A stretch of 58,391 nucleotides of DNA from Tissierellia bacterium. GTDB taxonomy: Bacteria > Bacillota > Clostridia > Tissierellales > Tepidimicrobiaceae. Positions 53,112-58,391 of this stretch are shown here, one piece after another. The DNA is taken from positions 1 through 58,391 of the forward strand of contig JAAYHM010000009.1 of the NCBI GenBank assembly GCA_012735405.1. Reading direction: 5' to 3'. Under the pieces are notes generated by a model, which was not told the origin of the DNA, searched no databases, and was given only the letters and a program-made list of their open reading frames with translations. The position numbers and the translations under genes were made by a program. Position 1 is the stretch's first letter, and the number at the start of each line of letters is the position of its first letter.

Positions 53112-55277
53112 ATGTTAGAAAATTTATTGTCAAAAATACAAGAATATTATCCACATGCTGATATGGATCTTATAATAAAAGCGTATAATTATGCTGAAAG
53201 CTGTCATCAAGGCCAGTATAGGAATTCAGGAGACAAGTACTTTACCCATCCATATAATGTAGCCATGATTTTAGCTGATTTGAATATGGATGATATAACT
53301 ATTGCTGCTGGTCTTCTTCATGATGTATTAGAAGATACGGAAGTAAAATATGAAACATTGGTAGAAATGTTTGGGGAAGAAGTAGCCAATTTAGTAGAGG
53401 GAGTAACTAAATTGAAAAAACTTAAATTCAAATCCAAACAGGAAAGCCAAGCAGAAAACCTAAGAAAGATGGTTTTGGCCATGGCCAAGGACATTAGGGT
53501 TATTATAATAAAATTAGCTGATAGGCTCCACAACATGAGGACTTTAGAGTATATGAGTGAGGCAAAGAAGAAAGAAAAGGCCATTGAAACATTAGAGATA
53601 TATGCTCCCTTAGCCCATAGACTTGGGATATCTAAAATTAAATGGGAATTAGAAGATTTGTCTTTGAGATTTTTGGATCCTGAAGGCTATTATGATCTAG
53701 TAGAAAAAGTATCTAAAAGAAGAAAAGAAAGAGAAGAGTATATTAAAAGAATAATTGATGAATTGGACAAAAATTTAGAACAGATGAATATTAAAAGAGA
53801 AATAAGTGGAAGACCTAAAAATTTTTACAGCATATATAAAAAGATGGTCTATCAGAATAAGAGCTTTGAACAAATATTCGATCTTACAGCCATAAGGGTA
53901 ATTGTTGATAGCATTAAGGATTGCTATGCTGTATTGGGATTGGTTCATACAATGTGGAAACCAATACCTGGTAGATTTAAGGATTATATTGCAATGCCTA
54001 AACCTAATATGTATCAATCATTGCATACAACAGTAATTGGGCCTGAAGGTGAGATATTTGAAGTTCAAATTCGAACATGGGAGATGCACAGAACTGCTGA
54101 ATATGGTATTGCTGCCCATTGGAAATATAAGGAAGGAACTGTGAAAACTGACAATTTTGATGAAAAACTTACTTGGTTAAGGCAGTTAATGGAATGGCAA
54201 AAGGATTTAAAGGATCCAAGAGAGTTCATGGAAAGTTTAAAAGTAGATTTATTTACAGATGAAGTATATGTATTTACACCAAAAGGTGATGTTATAAATC
54301 TCCCTAATGGTTCAACACCTATTGACTTTGCCTATAGGGTGCACACGGATATTGGAAACAAATGTGTTGGTGCTAAGGTAGATGGTAGAATAGTACCTTT
54401 GGATTTTAAGTTAAAAAACGGAAATATAGTAGAAATACTTACATCTGCAAGTTCTAGTGGGCCTAGTAGGGATTGGCTTAAAATTGTAAAAAGCAGTCAA
54501 GCTAAAAGTAAAATTCGTCAGTGGTTTAAAAGAGAAAGAAAAGAGGAAAATATACTTAGGGGTAAAGAATTGTTTGATAAGGAAGTAAAAAAGCTTGGCC
54601 TTAAAATAACTGATCAGTTAAAAGATGAGTGGTTGAAAGATATTACAAAAAGATTAAGTCTAAGTACTGTTGATGACTTGTATGCTGGTTTAGGTTATGG
54701 AAGTATAACCTTATCCCAAGTGATGTCAAAGTTAAAAGAAAAGTATAAAAAACATTTTAAAATAAAAGAGGATAGGGCAAATATAGAAAGTAGACCTAAG
54801 GAAAGACCCCCTATAAGATCTAGTGAAAGACTAGGCCAGGGTATTAGTGTAAAAGGTGTTGATAATATAAAGGTCAGATTTGCAAAGTGCTGCAATCCTG
54901 TCCCTGGAGATGAAATTGTAGGATATATTACTAGAGGCAGAGGAATTTCAGTCCATAGAAAGGATTGCCCTAATATTAGCTATATAGAAAATAATGAAAG
55001 ATTTATTGAAGTAAATTGGGGTGATGACATAAAGGCTGAATACCATGCTGAAATCCAGATAAAAGCTTTGGATAGACAAGGCTTATTAACTGAAATTACT
55101 CAAAATATAACTAATTCAGGTTTAGCATTGACAAGCTTAAGCGCTAGAACAAATAAGGAAAAATTAGCAATAATTAATATTGTTTTAGAAATTAAGGATA
55201 TTGAACAATTGAGAGAGTTAATGAAAAATTTAAGAAAATTAATGGATGTAATAGATGTATATAGGGTTATAAGCTAA
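53112..55277 (+). CDS. relA: Bifunctional (p)ppGpp synthetase/hydrolase
   Basis: HD domain [27 protein letters not shown]; synthetase [29 protein letters not shown] and ACT domains. Confidence 0.97.
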   Translation: MLENLLSKIQEYYPHADMDLIIKAYNYAESCHQGQYRNSGDKYFTHPYNVAMILADLNMDDITIAAGLLHDVLEDTEVKYETLVEMFGEEVANLVEGVTKLKKLKFKSKQESQAENLRKMVLAMAKDIRVIIIKLADRLHNMRTLEYMSEAKKKEKAIETLEIYAPLAHRLGISKIKWELEDLSLRFLDPEGYYDLVEKVSKRRKEREEYIKRIIDELDKNLEQMNIKREISGRPKNFYSIYKKMVYQNKSFEQIFDLTAIRVIVDSIKDCYAVLGLVHTMWKPIPGRFKDYIAMPKPNMYQSLHTTVIGPEGEIFEVQIRTWEMHRTAEYGIAAHWKYKEGTVKTDNFDEKLTWLRQLMEWQKDLKDPREFMESLKVDLFTDEVYVFTPKGDVINLPNGSTPIDFAYRVHTDIGNKCVGAKVDGRIVPLDFKLKNGNIVEILTSASSSGPSRDWLKIVKSSQAKSKIRQWFKRERKEENILRGKELFDKEVKKLGLKITDQLKDEWLKDITKRLSLSTVDDLYAGLGYGSITLSQVMSKLKEKYKKHFKIKEDRANIESRPKERPPIRSSERLGQGISVKGVDNIKVRFAKCCNPVPGDEIVGYITRGRGISVHRKDCPNISYIENNERFIEVNWGDDIKAEYHAEIQIKALDRQGLLTEITQNITNSGLALTSLSARTNKEKLAIINIVLEIKDIEQLRELMKNLRKLMDVIDVYRVIS

Positions 55278-55294
55278 TAAGAGAGGTGCATATA

Positions 55295-55744
55295 ATGAGA
55301 GCAGTGGTTCAAAGAGTTAAAGAAGGGAAGGTAATTGTTGAAGGAGAGACAGTAGGCCAAATAAATGAAGGTTTACTGGTTTTACTTGGTGTTGGGGACG
55401 ATGACAATGATAAGGACTTAGAATATATAGTGAACAAAATATTAGGATTAAGGATTTTTGAAGATGAAAATGGAAAGATGAATCTGTCAGTAGAAGATAT
55501 AAATGGAGAACTTTTAGTAGTGTCACAATTCACCCTGTATGGAGATGTTAGGAAGGGTAAAAGACCTAGTTTTACATCCGCTGCCCATCCTAGTATTGCA
55601 GAAGAATATTATAAGAAATTTATATCTAAATGTAAAGAATTGGGCATCAAAACTGAACATGGAGTATTTGGTGCTCATATGGACGTGAGTTTTATAAATA
55701 GTGGACCGGTTACAATACTAATAGATAGTAAAAAGACTTTTTAG
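55295..55744 (+). CDS. dtd: D-aminoacyl-tRNA deacylase
   Basis: [46 protein letters not shown]. Confidence 0.96.
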   Translation: MRAVVQRVKEGKVIVEGETVGQINEGLLVLLGVGDDDNDKDLEYIVNKILGLRIFEDENGKMNLSVEDINGELLVVSQFTLYGDVRKGKRPSFTSAAHPSIAEEYYKKFISKCKELGIKTEHGVFGAHMDVSFINSGPVTILIDSKKTF

Positions 55745-55755
55745 GAGGGATAATT

Positions 55756-56376
55756 TTGGAGATCATTAGAATACCAGCAGGTATATATGCAGCTAATTGT
55801 TATTTAGTATATGATGAAGATACTAAAGAGGGAATTGTAATAGATCCAGGTGGAGATGCAGATGATATAATTAATAAAATAGAAGAACTGGGACTAGATA
55901 TTAAATATATTGTACTAACCCATGGCCATGGAGATCATATTGCTGGAGTTGAGGATTTGAAAAAGTATACCAATGCAAAAGTTGCAATCCACAAAGATGA
56001 TGCCCCGATGGTAAGGAATGGAGAAAAAAATTTATCAAGCAGAATGGCTATGGGTACTGTGGAAATCGAACCTGATATATTGCTAGATGAAGATGATGTT
56101 ATAGAATTTGGTAAGCTTTCAGGTAAAGTTATTCACACTCCGGGACATACTCCTGGTGGCATTAGCTTAAAGATAGAGGATTCCTTATTTACTGGAGATA
56201 CTCTATTTGCAGGTAGTATAGGCAGAACTGATTTTGAAGGAAGCTCATATGATAGTATTATTAATTCTATTAAAACAAAGTTAATAGTTTTTCCAGATGA
56301 AACCAGGGTTTATCCAGGGCATGGTCCATCTACTAGCATAAAAATGGAAAAAAGAAATAATCCTTTTTTGAGATAG
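55756..56376 (+). CDS. MBL-fold metallo-hydrolase (glyoxalase II-like)
   Basis: LTHGHGDHIAG, HTPGHTPGGISL, LFTGDTLFAGSIGRTDF, YPGHGP. Confidence 0.95.
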   Translation: MEIIRIPAGIYAANCYLVYDEDTKEGIVIDPGGDADDIINKIEELGLDIKYIVLTHGHGDHIAGVEDLKKYTNAKVAIHKDDAPMVRNGEKNLSSRMAMGTVEIEPDILLDEDDVIEFGKLSGKVIHTPGHTPGGISLKIEDSLFTGDTLFAGSIGRTDFEGSSYDSIINSIKTKLIVFPDETRVYPGHGPSTSIKMEKRNNPFLR

Positions 56377-56424
56377 AATATTAGCCACCTTTTAGGGAAA
56401 GATATATACTAGGAGGTGGCTTTT

Positions 56425-56595
56425 ATGAAAAAGAAAGGCTATTTAAACTACTATAATCGTAAAGAAGATATAGATTTGCGTGACATACATGAGCTAATTG
56501 AGATGGGATTAAATAAAGAGGAAATAGCAAAAGAATTTGGTATATCTAAGAAATATGTAAAGAAAATAATTGAGGATTATTATAATGATTATTGA
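56425..56595 (+). CDS. Small HTH-like protein (56 aa); not in the ORF track
   Basis: MKKKGYLNYYNRKEDIDLRDIHELIEMGLNKEEIAKEFGISKKYVKKIIEDYYNDY*; AGGAGG RBS; helix-turn-helix-like NKEEIAKEFGISKKYVKKII; overlaps start of next ORF. Confidence 0.75.
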   Translation: MKKKGYLNYYNRKEDIDLRDIHELIEMGLNKEEIAKEFGISKKYVKKIIEDYYNDY

Positions 56596-56606
56596 GAGGA
56601 ATGAAT

Positions 56607-58064
56607 ATGATTTATGTACATCTAATAAATAATGATTATAGATACGAGGTTAATGAACTAATACGGGTTTTTTATTTTAATGAAGAAATAGTTTTTTTAG
56701 ATGATTTGAAAGATTATAGTGAGGGATTTTTAATCGTAGTAGGCTTAAAGGATGTACTGTCCTTTACAAAAGTTTATAAGGATAATGAACTACTATGTGA
56801 AATTCAAATAGAGATAAAAAGTATAAATATAGGTGACCATGATATTGAAAAGAGGAGAAAAGTTGGTATTATACAAAGTCTCTATGATGCCTTAGACAAT
56901 TTATCAACTGTAAAGGCACCTTGGGGAGTATTAACAGGAGTTAGACCTGCTAAAATTGTGCACAAATTAATGGACAAGGGCTATGATCATAAAGAGATAC
57001 TAAATATACTAAAAGGTGGATACAGGCTTTATGATGAAAAAGCAAAACTATTAATTGATGTAGCCCAAAAACAAAGAAAACATATTTATCCAATAGATGA
57101 AAACCGGTTTAGTTTATATGTTGCCATACCATTTTGTCCAACCAGGTGTCTATATTGTTCCTTCCCTGCTGTAGGTATAGGCAAATATGGGCATCTTGTT
57201 GATGAGTATACAGAAAAGCTTATATATGAATTGGATATGATAGGAGAGCTTACAGACTCAAAACATATATCTACTGTTTATATAGGAGGAGGTACTCCTA
57301 CTGCCATACCATGTAAAAATCTTCAAAAGATAATACATGCCATATATAGAAATTTTGGAAGGGAAAATATACAGGAGTTTACAGTAGAAGCAGGAAGGCC
57401 AGATACTATTGATGAAGAAATTCTTAAAATGTTAAAAGAAAATGGCATAAATAGAATTAGCATTAATCCTCAAACTATGAATGATGAAACTTTAAAACTA
57501 ATTGGAAGACATCATAAGGCAAAGGATATAGTAGACGTATACTATCTAGCCAAAAAAATAGGGTTTTCAATTATTAACATGGATCTAATAGTAGGATTGC
57601 CCAGTGAAGGTACTAAGGAAATTAGGACAACCCTAAAGGAAATAGAAAAACTAAATCCTGAAAATTTAACTGTTCATACTTTAGCAGTCAAAAGGGCTTC
57701 CAGATTTAAGAATGTAATAGACCAATATGATATAAAAGAGCAAAATGTTATATATGAAATGCTTAAGGAAATAAAAGCCTTTACTGAAAAAATGAATCTT
57801 GAACCATATTATCTTTATAGGCAAAAACAGATATTAGGTAATTTTGAAAATGTAGGCTATGCAAAGAAGGATAAGGAATGTATATATAATATTAAAATGA
57901 TGGAAGAGAAGGAAACTGTACTGGCTGCTGGTATGGGTGCAATTTCAAAAATTTATTTTCCTAAAGAGGATAGGATAGAAAGGGTTCCTAATGTTAAAAG
58001 CCTAAATGAATATCTTACAAGGGTTCATGAAATGGTGGAAAGAAAGAAGGTTCACTTAACTTGA
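56607..58064 (+). CDS. hemZ: HemZ-like coproporphyrinogen dehydrogenase-family radical SAM protein
   Basis: PWGVLTGVRPAKIVHKLMDKG, IPFCPTRCLYCSFPAVG, YIGGGTPTAIPCKNLQKII. Confidence 0.9.
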   Translation: MIYVHLINNDYRYEVNELIRVFYFNEEIVFLDDLKDYSEGFLIVVGLKDVLSFTKVYKDNELLCEIQIEIKSINIGDHDIEKRRKVGIIQSLYDALDNLSTVKAPWGVLTGVRPAKIVHKLMDKGYDHKEILNILKGGYRLYDEKAKLLIDVAQKQRKHIYPIDENRFSLYVAIPFCPTRCLYCSFPAVGIGKYGHLVDEYTEKLIYELDMIGELTDSKHISTVYIGGGTPTAIPCKNLQKIIHAIYRNFGRENIQEFTVEAGRPDTIDEEILKMLKENGINRISINPQTMNDETLKLIGRHHKAKDIVDVYYLAKKIGFSIINMDLIVGLPSEGTKEIRTTLKEIEKLNPENLTVHTLAVKRASRFKNVIDQYDIKEQNVIYEMLKEIKAFTEKMNLEPYYLYRQKQILGNFENVGYAKKDKECIYNIKMMEEKETVLAAGMGAISKIYFPKEDRIERVPNVKSLNEYLTRVHEMVERKKVHLT

Positions 58065-58115
58065 CACTTATAAGAATATATCTTATAATTATCTAAAAAT
58101 AAATATAGGAAAAAC

Positions 58116-58326
58116 GATGAGAAGGAAGAGTAGTTAAATCCCTTGGCTATAGAGAGTCGGTGATGGTGGAAATCCGATGCCAATATTTAACGAAGACACC
58201 TTCGAGTTAACAGTATTGTTCGCTATAAAGCGTTATAATATAGAGTGAGGTAAAACCTAAGGAGGGTGGCACCGCGGGAATTAACCTCTCGTCCCTTATG
58301 CAAGAGATGAGAGGATTATTTTTTTG
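58116..58326 (+). ncRNA. T-box riboswitch leader of aspS; likely specifier GAC (Asp) at 58195-58197
   Basis: AGAGAGTCGG-TGATGGTGGAAATCCGAT Stem I, CGAAGACACCTTCGAG, T-box GGAGGGTGGCACCGCGG (58261-58277), terminator CCTCTCGTC...GATGAGAGG...TTTTTTT. Confidence 0.93.
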
Positions 58327-58339
58327 AGGAGGGATTTCT

Positions 58340-58391
58340 ATGAGAGAAAATATGGGCAGTTTAAGAAGAACTCATATGTGTGGAAATTTAA
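58340..58391 (+). CDS. aspS: Aspartyl-tRNA synthetase, N-terminal fragment (runs off window)
   Basis: MRENMGSLRRTHMCGNL; RRTHMCG is the canonical AspRS N-terminus; fits the upstream Asp T-box. Confidence 0.88.
   Translation, partial: MRENMGSLRRTHMCGNL

Overview
AT-rich, low-GC Firmicute (Clostridia-like) chromosomal segment. It is mostly protein-coding on the + strand, with no rRNA, tRNA, CRISPR array or recognisable transposon. Recognisable blocks are: a MoxR/DUF58/transglutaminase operon; an AbgT-type transporter; galU and plsC; a two-component system; a self-contained corrinoid-dependent demethylation cluster at about 13.5-23.7 kb; an M18 aminopeptidase; a TctA-like permease fused operonically to the lower mevalonate pathway (mvk, mvaD, pmk, fni); a YcdB/SLH protein; a frameshifted TetR gene beside an FtsH-type protease; GH18 and macro-domain proteins; a T-box-controlled asnA; bofC-like/ruvCAB/spoIID-like/queA/tgt/yajC; the SCIFF peptide and its radical-SAM maturase; recJ/relA/dtd/MBL/hemZ; and a second T-box leading into aspS at the window edge. 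The corrinoid cluster holds MTHFR, a methyl-THF:corrinoid methyltransferase, two GPH transporters, a corrinoid protein, a UroD-fold methyltransferase, a RACE-type activator and a DUF1638 protein. It also carries a degenerate second copy of the corrinoid gene start and a precisely spaced repeated upstream element. It is my best candidate for an undescribed system. Other points of interest are the mevalonate operon with a dedicated permease, the A-tract frameshift in tetR, the small genes missed by the ORF track (scfA and a 56-aa HTH-like protein), and several ribosome-binding sites that can pair with upstream sequence.
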